Source: JAJPXC01 sp964517875 (GTDB taxonomy: Bacteria > Bacteroidota > Bacteroidia > Bacteroidales > Muribaculaceae). From it: a stretch of 55,161 nucleotides of DNA. Under the pieces are notes generated by a model, which saw only the letters and a list, made by a program, of their open reading frames with translations, was not told where the DNA came from and made no database searches. The stretch's first letter is position 1. Every line of letters starts with the position of its first letter. Location: the NCBI GenBank assembly GCA_964517875.1, contig CAZFEU010000006.1, positions 1-55,161 of the forward strand, read 5' to 3'. Position numbers and translations under genes: made by a program. Shown here one piece after another: positions 42,423 to 51,797 of the stretch.

Positions 42423-44610
42423 CTTTTACTCCTTTTACAGTTTTTATCTTCTTTATCAGTTGGTTGAGCGTAGCCGTGTCGCTCACGCCCACCACAAGGA
42501 AACCTTGAAACAGTCCATCGTGCGAATCAATGGAAATCGACCTTAACGATGTGCCTTTCTCCTTATTAATCAACGATGTGATATTTGTTACGATACCTAT
42601 GTCGTCCTTACCCAATATGCGAAGCGTTGCGCCAAACTCCGATCCGAGCTTGCCCGACCAGCGTGTGGTGATAATACGATAAGGGTACTTCTGACGAATA
42701 TTTCGAGCGTTCGGGCAGTCGCTGCGATGCACCTTGACCACACCTTCGGCCGAAACAAATCCAAACACGTCGTCGCCGTAGATAGGGTTGCAGCATCGAG
42801 CCAAGCGGTAGTTGAGCCCCTTGATATCGTTACCTATCACCAGCACATCCGACGACATCACCTCGCTATCGGCATTGGGCTGCATAGCAAATTCCTCGGC
42901 CGACTGAGCCGGAGCCGCAACCTCGGCGCTCTTCGCATCGAGCTCCACATACTGCTCAATCACGTTGTTGATGTCAATTTCGCCGTTGGATATCGCCACA
43001 TAGAAATCGGTTACCGTCTTAAATCCCGCTTTCTTTATCAGCTTCATCAGCTGACCTTCGTCGGCCTCAATCTTACGGTTTTTGAGTCGACGCAGCAGCA
43101 GCTCCTTACCCAACTCACCGGCGCGTCCCGACTGCTCCTTGATAGCCTGGCGAATCTTGGAGCGCGCCTTAGATGTTACAGTGAAATTGAGCCAATCGGC
43201 TTTAGGGGTCTGCTGGGTTGATGTCAGTATTTCAACAGTGTCGCCACTTTGTAGCTTATAGTTGATTTTCTGATTCTTACCGTTTACCCTGCCGCCGGTG
43301 CATGAGCATCCAAGCTTAGAGTGGATATTGAAAGCGAAGTCGAGCAGCGAAGCACCAAGCGGCAGCTTATATAGATCACCCTTGGGGGTGAACACAAACA
43401 CCTCCTGGTCGTAGACATCCATCTTAAGGTTGCGCATCAGCCCCATCGGATCGGAGTCGGCAGCTTCGAGGATATCACGCACATTGTTCATCCACGCATC
43501 AAGGTCGTTTTCGGCCTTAACACCCTTATATTTCCAGTGGGCGGCAAGACCACGCTCAGCTATCTCATCCATGCGTCGTGAGCGTATCTGCACCTCTACC
43601 CACTTCCCTTCGGGGCCGCGCACGGTGATATGGAGCGACTCGTAACCATTGCTTTTGGGGATGCTCAACCAATCCTTCATGCGCGACGGATTGGGCTGAT
43701 ACATGTCGGTTATTACTGAATATACTGTCCAGCAATCGCTTTTCTCCTTTTCGGGTGGTGAGTCGAGTATAACGCGGATGGCAAACAGGTCGTATATATG
43801 GTCAAGGTCGTTGTGCTGCTTCTTCATCTTATTCCAGATGGAGTAGATCGACTTGGTACGACCCTTCATGTCAAACTTCAGTCCCGTCTGCTCAAGGCGT
43901 TCGCGCACAGGCTTCATGAACGCATCCATATAAGCGTCGCGGGCCTCCTTCTTCGAATTGAGCTGATGGGCGATAGAGGTGTAGGTTTCGCGTTCTGAAT
44001 ACTTGAGCGACATATCCTCAAGCTCCGATTTTATTGTGTACAGGCCCAGTCGGTGGGCAAGCTGCGAGTACAAATAGCGGCTCTCAAGCGCCACCTGCTT
44101 CACCATCTCCTCGTTGGGATTATGGTTGATGGCGCGCATCAGCGACAGGCGTCCTACTATTGCGAGGATTATCACACGGATATCCTCGGCAAGAGTGAGC
44201 AGCAGTTTACGGAAATTATCGTTGGCCACAGCCGGCGACTTGTCGTAAAGAGCTGCCACATTGACAAGTCCTCTCACAAGCTTGGCCACATCCTCACCCC
44301 ACTGCTGAGTCACGTCATCAATACTGGCAGCATTAGCGCGCACCTGCTGGTATATGAACAGTGCGAGCACCATGCTCCGGTCGGCCGACAAGGTGTCGCA
44401 TAAAGTCAGCGCCGTATCCACGACCCTGCGTGCCTTTGGGAGTCCGAATGCGTCACGTACATCCATTGTATTGACCCCCTCCATACGTAGCCATCGTTTA
44501 AGGCGGCTGAGGTCGTCGGGCAGGAGCACCGGGCGAAGGCGGCGCAGCAGCGACCTTGCCATACTCCTTATTTCAATCAGTTCATCGTTTTTAAGTAGAG
44601 CGTTTTCCAT
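42403..44610 (-). CDS. RelA/SpoT family (p)ppGpp synthetase with degenerate HD domain
   Basis: A 735-residue Rel protein. The N-terminal hydrolase domain is present in shape but lacks the HD signature: LALFIYQQVRAN stands where LLHDxxED is expected, and AIVGRLSLMRAI where the KLADRxHNMRTL Asp should be. The synthetase domain is intact (GRTKSIYSIWNKMKKQ, YDLFAIRVI, RMKDWLSIPKSNGYESLH, VEVQIRSRRMDEIAERGLAAHW), and its RxKD motif is the SpoT/Rel type. A TGS domain (VFVFTPKGDLYKLPLGASLL), the helical and zinc-finger-like region and an ACT domain follow. It should make but not break (p)ppGpp. The ATG at 44610 is used; an upstream reading crosses the promoter. Confidence 0.9.
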   Translation of the reverse strand: MENALLKNDELIEIRSMARSLLRRLRPVLLPDDLSRLKRWLRMEGVNTMDVRDAFGLPKARRVVDTALTLCDTLSADRSMVLALFIYQQVRANAASIDDVTQQWGEDVAKLVRGLVNVAALYDKSPAVANDNFRKLLLTLAEDIRVIILAIVGRLSLMRAINHNPNEEMVKQVALESRYLYSQLAHRLGLYTIKSELEDMSLKYSERETYTSIAHQLNSKKEARDAYMDAFMKPVRERLEQTGLKFDMKGRTKSIYSIWNKMKKQHNDLDHIYDLFAIRVILDSPPEKEKSDCWTVYSVITDMYQPNPSRMKDWLSIPKSNGYESLHITVRGPEGKWVEVQIRSRRMDEIAERGLAAHWKYKGVKAENDLDAWMNNVRDILEAADSDPMGLMRNLKMDVYDQEVFVFTPKGDLYKLPLGASLLDFAFNIHSKLGCSCTGGRVNGKNQKINYKLQSGDTVEILTSTQQTPKADWLNFTVTSKARSKIRQAIKEQSGRAGELGKELLLRRLKNRKIEADEGQLMKLIKKAGFKTVTDFYVAISNGEIDINNVIEQYVELDAKSAEVAAPAQSAEEFAMQPNADSEVMSSDVLVIGNDIKGLNYRLARCCNPIYGDDVFGFVSAEGVVKVHRSDCPNARNIRQKYPYRIITTRWSGKLGSEFGATLRILGKDDIGIVTNITSLINKEKGTSLRSISIDSHDGLFQGFLVVGVSDTATLNQLIKKIKTVKGVKDVQRSK

Positions 44611-44617
44611 ATCGCTG

Positions 44618-44625
44618 CAAATATA
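44618..44625 (-). promoter_or_regulatory. -7 box of the rel gene
   Basis: TATATTTG on the minus strand ends 7 nt before the ATG. With a start site about 4 nt after the box, the leader would be roughly 4 nt. No -33 match at normal spacing was found. Confidence 0.5.
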
Positions 44626-44661
44626 GTGATTTTTCCGCAAGGTTTTCTGCAAAATCTTCGC

Positions 44662-44669
44662 TACCTTCG
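44662..44669 (+). promoter_or_regulatory. -7 box of the DUF59 gene
   Basis: TACCTTCG is one base off the consensus and ends 7 nt before the ATG at 44677, again implying a near-leaderless transcript. A T-rich run lies at the -33 position (44643-44646). Confidence 0.35.
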
Positions 44670-44676
44670 CGCTACT

Positions 44677-44997
44677 ATGGACGCAGCTACTCACCTCCAA
44701 CTCGAAGAAAAAATAGTAGACACCCTCAAAACTGTCTACGACCCTGAAATACCTGTAGATATATACAGCCTCGGACTTATCTACAAAATTGACCTCGACA
44801 ACGATGGCAACCTCACTGTCGACATGACACTCACAGCCCCCAACTGCCCCGCAGCCGATTTTCTCATGGAAGATATCCGCATCAAGCTCGAAGCCATAGA
44901 GGGGATAAAATCAGTGAATATCAACCTTGTATTTGAGCCCGAATGGACTCAAGATATGATGACCGAAGAGGCCAAGCTCGAGCTCGGCTTCCTATAA
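44677..44997 (+). CDS. DUF59/MIP18-like Fe-S assembly factor
   Basis: A 106-residue protein: KIVDTLKTVYDPEIPVDIYS then LGLIYKIDLDNDGNLTVDM, and TLTAPNCPAADFLMEDI with the single functional Cys. This is the SufT/PaaD-like DUF59 domain that helps mature iron-sulfur proteins. No suf genes are nearby. The start is the ATG at 44677 because an upstream reading would run through the promoter. Confidence 0.9.
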   Translation: MDAATHLQLEEKIVDTLKTVYDPEIPVDIYSLGLIYKIDLDNDGNLTVDMTLTAPNCPAADFLMEDIRIKLEAIEGIKSVNINLVFEPEWTQDMMTEEAKLELGFL

Positions 44998-45014
44998 CAC
45001 CCACCTACCCGCCC

Positions 45015-45755
45015 GTGGATTATTTCATTTCCGATATGCACCTTGGGGCATCATATCTCCCTCACCCCCTCGACTACGAGCGTCGGGTGGTGAGGTTTCT
45101 GCGCTCCATTGCCCCCAACTGCCGCCGCCTTTTCATCTTAGGTGACGCTCTCGACTATTGGTATGAGTATCGCTCAGTGGTGCCCCGCGGATTCACGCGC
45201 TTCTTTGGCTGTCTGGCCGAGATGGCCGACGCCGGCATTGAAATCACCTGGCTCATAGGCAATCACGATATATGGATCTTCGACTATCTGCCCAGCGAGT
45301 TAGGTATCAAAGTGGTTGACGGCTCGATGCAGTTGGAGCTCGACGGCCAACGCTTCTACCTTGCACATGGTGATGGCGTGGGAAAACGGTCAAGGAGTTT
45401 TCGCTTTATCCGTGCGATGTTTCGCAATAAGCTGTGCCAGCGGCTCTTTTCATCCGTACACCCACGGTGGACAGTGCCACTTGCCCACCACTGGTCCTCG
45501 TCATCGCGAGGAGGCACGCCATATATATCCCCATCACTCGGTGCCGACGAACCTCTGGTAAAGTGGGCCAACGAATATCTGGCCGAACACCCACACGAGC
45601 CGATAAACTACTTCATCTTCGGCCATCGGCACATAATGCTTGACGAGCCTATCGGCCAGGATTCGCACGTGATAATTCTCGGCGACTGGATCAACTATTG
45701 CAGCTACGGAGTGTGGGACGGCAAAGAATTCAGGCTTGAAAGGTTCAATAATTAG
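45015..45755 (+). CDS. LpxH-like UDP-2,3-diacylglucosamine diphosphatase
   Basis: A calcineurin-type metallophosphoesterase with all five metal blocks: SDMHLGA, GDALDYW, GNHD, HGDGVG and GHRH. These match the UDP-2,3-diacylglucosamine hydrolase group that makes lipid X for lipid A. With a GTG start at 45015 (VDYFISDMHLG) the product is 246 residues. An ATG at 44943 is in frame but lies within the DUF59 gene and would add 24 residues of an off-frame reading, so GTG is preferred. The gene is 17 nt after the DUF59 stop. Confidence 0.88.
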   Translation: MDYFISDMHLGASYLPHPLDYERRVVRFLRSIAPNCRRLFILGDALDYWYEYRSVVPRGFTRFFGCLAEMADAGIEITWLIGNHDIWIFDYLPSELGIKVVDGSMQLELDGQRFYLAHGDGVGKRSRSFRFIRAMFRNKLCQRLFSSVHPRWTVPLAHHWSSSSRGGTPYISPSLGADEPLVKWANEYLAEHPHEPINYFIFGHRHIMLDEPIGQDSHVIILGDWINYCSYGVWDGKEFRLERFNN

Positions 45756-45778
45756 CGCTTTTTCTCGTTATCCTTTAT

Positions 45779-47758
45779 ATGATGACTATCCGTAAGATAC
45801 TAATACTGCTTTCACTGGCAGTGACCACATTGGCCATTACCTCGTGCGGGGGAGCTAAACTCTCAACCGCTAACGAGCAGATGGCCCGCGGCGAATATTT
45901 TGACGCTTCAAAGACCTATCGAAAAATCTACAACAAGCTCACAAAAAAGGAGGAGCGCGCCCTTCGTGGGGAAGTTGCTTTCAAGTTGGGTGAATGTTAC
46001 CGTAAACTCAACATGGACGCCCGCGCATCGGCGGCCTACCAGAATGCCATACGCTACAACTATCCCGACTCCACAACGCTGCTGCACTTAGGAGAGTCGC
46101 TTCAGGGCGAAGGGAAGTACGCTCAGGCCATTAAAGCTTATGAGGAATTTCTTGCGCTCAATCCCACCAACGCCACAGCTCAAAATGGCCTTATAGGCTC
46201 GAGGCTGGCACTTGAGTCGAAAAAGAAAACCACCCGCTATGTTGTGAAGCAGGATCGACTGATGAACTCCCGCCGCGCCGACTACGCTCCGATGTATCTC
46301 GACAAAAGCTACGATCAGGTATTTTTCACCACCACTAACGAAAAGGCCACCGGATCAAAGAAAAGCGAAATCACCGGCATGAAAAACGGCGACATATGGT
46401 TTACCAAGAAGAACGAGCGTGGAGAGTGGCAGCGTCCTGAGCCAGTGGATGGTGAACTCAACACCGAGCTCGACGAGGGCATCGTGGCATTCTCGCCCGA
46501 TGGCCAGACGATGTACCTCACCAAGGCGCGCCGTGAGCTCAATGCCAACACAGGCGTAGAGATTTACACGTCACAGCGCAGCGACGCAAAATGGAGCGCT
46601 CCTGTAAAACTCGAAATCACCGCCGACACTATTTCGAGCTACGGGCACCCATCGGTATCGCCCGACGGTACATACCTTTACTTCACATCCGATATGCCTG
46701 GCGGCTCCGGTGGCAAAGATATTTGGCGCATCAATCTCAAGGAGCGCGCCGGTTCGCTTGAGAATCTCGGAGAATTCATCAACACACCTGGCGACGAGGT
46801 TTTTCCATACTGCTACAGCGACAGCATACTATATTTCGCATCCGACGGACATCCCGGTCTTGGAGGGCTTGACTTATTCAAGGCCCAGCTCACCCCATCG
46901 GGAGGGTGGAGTGTAGTTAATATGGGTAGCCCCATGAACTCATCGGCCGATGACTTCGGTATCACATTCGGCCCAGGCGAAAGTGGATTCTTCAGCTCCA
47001 ACCGTGGTGATGGCCGCGGATATGACCACATATACTCATTTATTCTCCCCGACCTTAAAATCACAATCTCAGGATGGGTGCTCGACAAGGATGAGGAGCC
47101 GGTGCCCAACGCCGTGATTCGTATCGTGGGCGACGACGGATCTAATCAGAAAGAAGTGGCCCGCGACGACGGTTCGTTCAAATTCAACCTACAGCGCGGA
47201 GTGCGCTACGTGATGCTTGCCGGAGCCAAGGGTTATCTCAACGCCAAGCAAGAATTTACATCGTCGTCGGCCGAGGAGGATGCTGAATATGGCGTTGATT
47301 TCATACTCTCATCAATCAATAAACCGGTGGTGATCGACAATATTTTCTATGATTTCGACAAAGCCACTCTGCGCCCTGAATCAAAAACCGCTCTCGATGA
47401 AATGGCCCAGATAATGCGCGACAATCCCAACATCACTATCGAGATGGCCTCGCACACCGACCGTTGGGGCGAGGAGCAGTACAACCTCGACCTGTCGCAA
47501 CGCCGCGCCAAGTCGGTAATCGATTATCTCATATCAGTAGGTATCGCCCCCGACCGCTTGCAACATCAGGGTTATGGCGAATCACGTCCTAAGACCATTA
47601 CCAAGAAGCTTGCCCGCGAATACCCGCAATTCGAGGAGGGACAAGTGCTTGATGAGGTATTTGTGAAATCGCTACCCGAGGCCGATCAGGAAGTAGCCGA
47701 CCAAATTAACCGCCGCACTGAGTTCCAGGTGCTATCTACCGACTATCAGATGTTTTGA
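45779..47758 (+). CDS. OmpA-family lipoprotein with TPR, PD40 and carboxypeptidase-regulatory domains
   Basis: A 659-residue outer-membrane-anchored protein. The lipobox is ITSC (Cys23). TPR-like helices cover about 30-150 (ANEQMARGEYFDASKTYRKI). PD40/WD40-like beta repeats follow (about 160-430, FSPDGQTMYLTK, VSPDGTYLYFTSD), then a carboxypeptidase-regulatory-like domain (GWVLDKDEEPVPNAVIRI, about 440-515). The C-terminal OmpA domain (about 525-655) has FYDFDKATLRPES and ASHTDRWGEEQYNLDLSQRR, which bind peptidoglycan. The domain order matches PorE of the type IX secretion system, though similar proteins occur without it. Confidence 0.88.
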   Translation: MMTIRKILILLSLAVTTLAITSCGGAKLSTANEQMARGEYFDASKTYRKIYNKLTKKEERALRGEVAFKLGECYRKLNMDARASAAYQNAIRYNYPDSTTLLHLGESLQGEGKYAQAIKAYEEFLALNPTNATAQNGLIGSRLALESKKKTTRYVVKQDRLMNSRRADYAPMYLDKSYDQVFFTTTNEKATGSKKSEITGMKNGDIWFTKKNERGEWQRPEPVDGELNTELDEGIVAFSPDGQTMYLTKARRELNANTGVEIYTSQRSDAKWSAPVKLEITADTISSYGHPSVSPDGTYLYFTSDMPGGSGGKDIWRINLKERAGSLENLGEFINTPGDEVFPYCYSDSILYFASDGHPGLGGLDLFKAQLTPSGGWSVVNMGSPMNSSADDFGITFGPGESGFFSSNRGDGRGYDHIYSFILPDLKITISGWVLDKDEEPVPNAVIRIVGDDGSNQKEVARDDGSFKFNLQRGVRYVMLAGAKGYLNAKQEFTSSSAEEDAEYGVDFILSSINKPVVIDNIFYDFDKATLRPESKTALDEMAQIMRDNPNITIEMASHTDRWGEEQYNLDLSQRRAKSVIDYLISVGIAPDRLQHQGYGESRPKTITKKLAREYPQFEEGQVLDEVFVKSLPEADQEVADQINRRTEFQVLSTDYQMF

Positions 47759-47759
47759 T

Positions 47760-48728
47760 ATGCAATTTCGCACCGAAGTAAAGCCACTCAATCAGCAAGG
47801 AATGATTGACCACTCCCAGCGAGTGCTCATGATTGGCTCCTGCTTCACCGAAAATATAGGCAACCGCCTAACTTCGCGCCTATTCAACGTCACAGTCAAT
47901 CCATTTGGCCCACTTTACAATCCGATGTCGATAGCCCGGGGCATTTCCCGGCTTATGTCGCAACAACTCTACACTGCTTCCGACACATTCTGTGCCAACA
48001 GTCTGTGGCACTGCTATGATTTCCATTCCCGCTTCTCCTCGACGCAGCAAGAACGCGCCCTTGAGATGATGAACCGTAGCATCACCGACTTTCAGCACCC
48101 TCAGTTACTGATCATAACGCTGGGCAGCGATGCAGCTTTCATCAATAAAGCGTCGGGTGAGATTGTGGCCAACTGTCATAAACAACCACAAAGCAACTTC
48201 GATCTTCAGCATTGCTCTGTTTCGGCTATGAGCTCTGCCCTTATGGAATGCGTAGAGCGTATGCGTCAGATATCCCCCTCGATGCAAGTGATTTTCACAG
48301 TAAGCCCCGTAAGGCATCTTAGCTACGGCGCGGCCACCAATTCAAGGGCAAAAGGACGGCTTATCGAAGCCGCATTGTCAATTGCCGACAGCCTCCCTTA
48401 CGTGAGCTACTTTCCTGCTTACGAAATAATGATGGACGATCTGCGCGACTATCGCTTCTACGCAGCCGATATGATTCATCCATCAGAAGTGGCCGTCGAC
48501 TACATATATCAGAAATTCAGCGATTCATACTTCTCCCCTGCTACTCAAAAGCTCGCCGACGAGTGTGATGCACTTACACGCCGACTCCGACACCGCCCCA
48601 TGACCGACAACGTAGCCGATTACCAGAAATTCATGGATTCAACCCTTCAAATGGCCAAATCCTTGATGAAAAAACACCCACAACTGATTCCAGCAATTGA
48701 GAAATTGATTCACAACCATGCCCTATAA
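47760..48728 (+). CDS. GSCFA domain protein
   Basis: A 322-residue protein with the family's naming motif near residue 28 (MIGSCFTENIGNRL, GSCFT instead of GSCFA), NPFGPLYNPMSIA, VIFTVSPVRHL and MIHPSEVAVDYIY. It is related to SGNH/GDSL esterases, with Ser in GSCF and Asp/His in DMIHPS. It may remove acyl groups from a cell-wall or other glycan (inference). It starts one base after the OmpA gene and overlaps murF-alr by 11 nt. Confidence 0.9.
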   Translation: MQFRTEVKPLNQQGMIDHSQRVLMIGSCFTENIGNRLTSRLFNVTVNPFGPLYNPMSIARGISRLMSQQLYTASDTFCANSLWHCYDFHSRFSSTQQERALEMMNRSITDFQHPQLLIITLGSDAAFINKASGEIVANCHKQPQSNFDLQHCSVSAMSSALMECVERMRQISPSMQVIFTVSPVRHLSYGAATNSRAKGRLIEAALSIADSLPYVSYFPAYEIMMDDLRDYRFYAADMIHPSEVAVDYIYQKFSDSYFSPATQKLADECDALTRRLRHRPMTDNVADYQKFMDSTLQMAKSLMKKHPQLIPAIEKLIHNHAL

Positions 48729-51192
48729 AGCCTCAGAAATAGCCCACATAATCAATGCTCCAGTTCCGGCTCATCCACAGGCCGAGATTGATGCGCTGCT
48801 CATCGATAGCCGCATGCTCAACGAGGCTAAAGGCTCACTTTTCTTCGCCATCGCCACAGCCACCAACGACGGTCACCGCTATATTTCAGACCTTTACGAC
48901 AAGGGGGTACGTAACTTTGTGGTAACATCACTTCCCGACGGTCACTTCCCCGAAGCCAACTTCTTCTTAGTCACCAATGTAGTCAAAGCGCTACAACAAC
49001 TCGCGGCCTATCATCGCCGCCGTTTCGATATACCCTTAATCGCCATCACCGGTAGCCGTGGCAAGACTACCCTAAAGGAGTGGCTGTATCAGATGTTGCA
49101 ACCCTACTACCACATAGCCCGCTCACCACGCAGCTACAACTCACAGTTGGGTGTGCCCCTCTCAGTATGGTCGATTGACAGCGACACCACCTTGGGCATC
49201 ATCGAAGCTGGAGTTTCACTGCCCGGTGAGATGTCAACGCTACAGCCTATTATCGCCCCCACTATCGGTATCATTACCAATATTGGTGATGAACACCGGC
49301 GTGGATTTCGTTCAATCGGAGCAAAAGCCGCAGAAAAAGTATCACTACTTAAATCTTGTGGCACAATCATTTACGATGCCGACGATGCGATTGTAACGCA
49401 AGCCATCAACGAGGCTTCACTACCCGGTAAACATATCGGTTGGTCACGCACCAATCCAGGTTCACCACTGTTTATCGCCGATGTCACCCCCTCGCAAAGC
49501 CACACAACCATCAATTACACCTATTTAGGCCACGACAGCTCGGTGACAATACCGTTTACCACTGCCGCCGATGCGCAGAATGCCGTGCATCTGCTTGCCA
49601 CGATGCTCGTGCTTGGTATACCGTGCGACACCATAGCCCAACGAATGAGCCTGCTATCCCCGGTGAACACACGGCTTAATGTGATTGACGGCGTAAACAA
49701 CTGCCAGATTGTCAACGACACATACACGGCTGATTTTCACTCACTCGCACCTGCACTTGATTTCATGGCGCGCCAGTCGAACTCGCATCGCACATACACT
49801 GTGATACTGTCTAATTTGAAGCACGAATCGCAGTCGCCCGAAGGTGAATACGCTGCAGCCGCAAGGTTGCTCAAGCTGCGCAACGTGAAACGTATTATAG
49901 GCATCGGCACGGAAATATCCCGTTACATCCATCTATTCCCCGGTGCCACCTGCTACACCTCCACTGATGAATTCCTCGACAAAACCTCACCCAGCGATTT
50001 CGTCGACGAGGCAATACTAATAAAAGGCGCTCCCGAATTCCAATTCGAGCGCATAGCACAAACCCTCGAAGCAAAACATCACGAGACGGTGCTCGAAGTC
50101 AATCTCGATGCACTGGTCAACAATTTCAACGTATATCGTTCGATGCTCCTACCCACCACAGGCATAGTCACTATGGTGAAAGCCTCGGGCTACGGAGCAG
50201 GGGTAGTGGAGCCGGCCAAGACCTTGCAGGCTCAGGGTGCGTCATATCTCGCCGTAGCGGTTGTCGACGAGGGAGTGGAGCTGCGGCAGGCCGGTATCAC
50301 CATGCCTATAATGGTAATGAATCCCAAGGTAGTCAACTTTCGCGCTCTGTTTGCCAACCAGCTTGAGCCAGTAATCTACTCATTCGACATGCTCTACGAC
50401 GTGATACGCGAAGCACGTAAGGCCCACCTCAAGGGCTACCCCATCCACATCAAGCTCGACACCGGGATGCACCGCCTTGGGTTCTTAGAATCCGACATTC
50501 CCGCATTGGCCGAGCAGCTTAAGGGGCAGGACATTGTTGAGCCACGCTCGATATTCTCACATCTGGCCACCGCCGATTGCCCCGATATGGAGGAATACAC
50601 ACGCGGCCAGCTGGCAACATTCGAGCGCGCCACCAACGAGCTGATGCGACTCTACCCACGGCCCATACTCCGCCACATACTCAACACAGCAGGCATCGAG
50701 AGCTTCACCGACCACCAGTACGACATGGTTCGACTTGGCATCGGGCTCTATGGTATCACACCCGAGCCGTGGCTCAGCGAGTCATCTCCTCTGTCAGCAC
50801 TCCGCCCGGCATCTACGCTTCGCACCGTCATCATATCCATAAAAACCTGGCCCAAAGGCACAGCAATCGGTTACGGTCGCCGCGGCATCCTTGAACGTGA
50901 ATCGCAAATAGCCACCATACCTATCGGATATGCCGACGGCCTAAACCGCCACTGCGGCAATGGCCACATCTGCGTGCTGGTCAATGGCGTGCAATGCCCC
51001 ACTGTCGGAAACATTTGCATGGATCTGTGCATGATAGATGTCACCGACGCCAACGCATCGGTGGGTGATAGCGTAGAAATATTCGGTGAGCAGCAACCCA
51101 TTCAGCACATCGCAGATGCCATCGGCACCATACCTTACGAAATCCTCACCTCCGTATCACCCCGCGTAAAACGCATCTACTTCCGCGAATAA
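48718..51192 (+). CDS. MurF-alanine racemase fusion
   Basis: An 824-residue two-enzyme protein for peptidoglycan synthesis. Residues 1-440 are MurF, which adds D-Ala-D-Ala to UDP-MurNAc-tripeptide: ATP loop ITGSRGKTTLKEW (GSRGKT instead of GTNGKT), GIITNIGDEHRRGF. Residues about 455-824 are alanine racemase: the PLP Lys in MVKASGYGAG (Lys near 488), RLGIGLYGITPEP, and the second-site Tyr region GYGRRG. Joining both lets one polypeptide make D-Ala and use its dimer. The fusion is known in Bacteroidota. Confidence 0.94.
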   Translation: MPYKASEIAHIINAPVPAHPQAEIDALLIDSRMLNEAKGSLFFAIATATNDGHRYISDLYDKGVRNFVVTSLPDGHFPEANFFLVTNVVKALQQLAAYHRRRFDIPLIAITGSRGKTTLKEWLYQMLQPYYHIARSPRSYNSQLGVPLSVWSIDSDTTLGIIEAGVSLPGEMSTLQPIIAPTIGIITNIGDEHRRGFRSIGAKAAEKVSLLKSCGTIIYDADDAIVTQAINEASLPGKHIGWSRTNPGSPLFIADVTPSQSHTTINYTYLGHDSSVTIPFTTAADAQNAVHLLATMLVLGIPCDTIAQRMSLLSPVNTRLNVIDGVNNCQIVNDTYTADFHSLAPALDFMARQSNSHRTYTVILSNLKHESQSPEGEYAAAARLLKLRNVKRIIGIGTEISRYIHLFPGATCYTSTDEFLDKTSPSDFVDEAILIKGAPEFQFERIAQTLEAKHHETVLEVNLDALVNNFNVYRSMLLPTTGIVTMVKASGYGAGVVEPAKTLQAQGASYLAVAVVDEGVELRQAGITMPIMVMNPKVVNFRALFANQLEPVIYSFDMLYDVIREARKAHLKGYPIHIKLDTGMHRLGFLESDIPALAEQLKGQDIVEPRSIFSHLATADCPDMEEYTRGQLATFERATNELMRLYPRPILRHILNTAGIESFTDHQYDMVRLGIGLYGITPEPWLSESSPLSALRPASTLRTVIISIKTWPKGTAIGYGRRGILERESQIATIPIGYADGLNRHCGNGHICVLVNGVQCPTVGNICMDLCMIDVTDANASVGDSVEIFGEQQPIQHIADAIGTIPYEILTSVSPRVKRIYFRE

Positions 51193-51255
51193 TCAAGGAG
51201 GCACCACATTTTCATCGCATTTTCCATAAAATTGCGTTGAAAAAAACCACAACCC

Positions 51256-51286
51256 TTTGTTCATTAAGAAAATTCATCTATCTTTG
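51256..51286 (+). promoter_or_regulatory. Promoter of rplS
   Basis: TTTG (51256-51259), exactly 19 nt, TATCTTTG (51279-51286): a consensus promoter. The leader is about 80 nt and contains a small palindrome attgcgcaat (51295-51304). Confidence 0.8.
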
Positions 51287-51371
51287 CACCCGGAATTGCG
51301 CAATCTCTGACGAGGACAACTGTAGCCCGTGAATATTGCGTCTAATATTAACCATTAACTATCTAAGCAAA

Positions 51372-51770
51372 ATGGATTTAATCAAAGTAGCCGAAGAGGC
51401 CTTTGCAACCAACAACGCCGGCAAGTTCCCCAAATTCGGCCCCGGCGACACTATCACCGTTTCATACCGCATCAAAGAGGGTAACAAGGAGCGTATCCAG
51501 CAGTACCGCGGCGTTGTAATCAAAATCAACGGCGAGGGCGACAAGAAACGTTTCACCGTGCGCAAGATGTCCGACAACATCGGCGTAGAGCGTATCTTCC
51601 CCATGGAGTCACCCTTCATCGACGCTATCGCAGTAAACAAATACGGTAAAGTACGTCGCGCCAAGATCTACTATCTGCGCAAACTCACCGGCAAGAAGGC
51701 CCGTATCAAAGATCGTCGCCTCAAAGAGTCAGAAATCGCAGCTGGCGCAAAAATCACCCCCATCAAGTAA
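51372..51770 (+). CDS. rplS: 50S ribosomal protein L19
   Basis: L19 sits at the 30S-50S interface. The 132 residues begin MDLIKVAEEAFATNNAGKFP and contain PGDTITVSYRIKEGNKERIQ, YRGVVIKI, VERIFPMESPFIDAI and YYLRKLTGKKARIKDRR, all typical. The ATG at 51372 is used; an upstream in-frame start would add 12 unrelated residues from the leader. It is transcribed alone, between its own promoter and a strong terminator. Confidence 0.96.
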   Translation: MDLIKVAEEAFATNNAGKFPKFGPGDTITVSYRIKEGNKERIQQYRGVVIKINGEGDKKRFTVRKMSDNIGVERIFPMESPFIDAIAVNKYGKVRRAKIYYLRKLTGKKARIKDRRLKESEIAAGAKITPIK

Positions 51771-51797
51771 ATCCCCCACACGGATATACTACACCAT

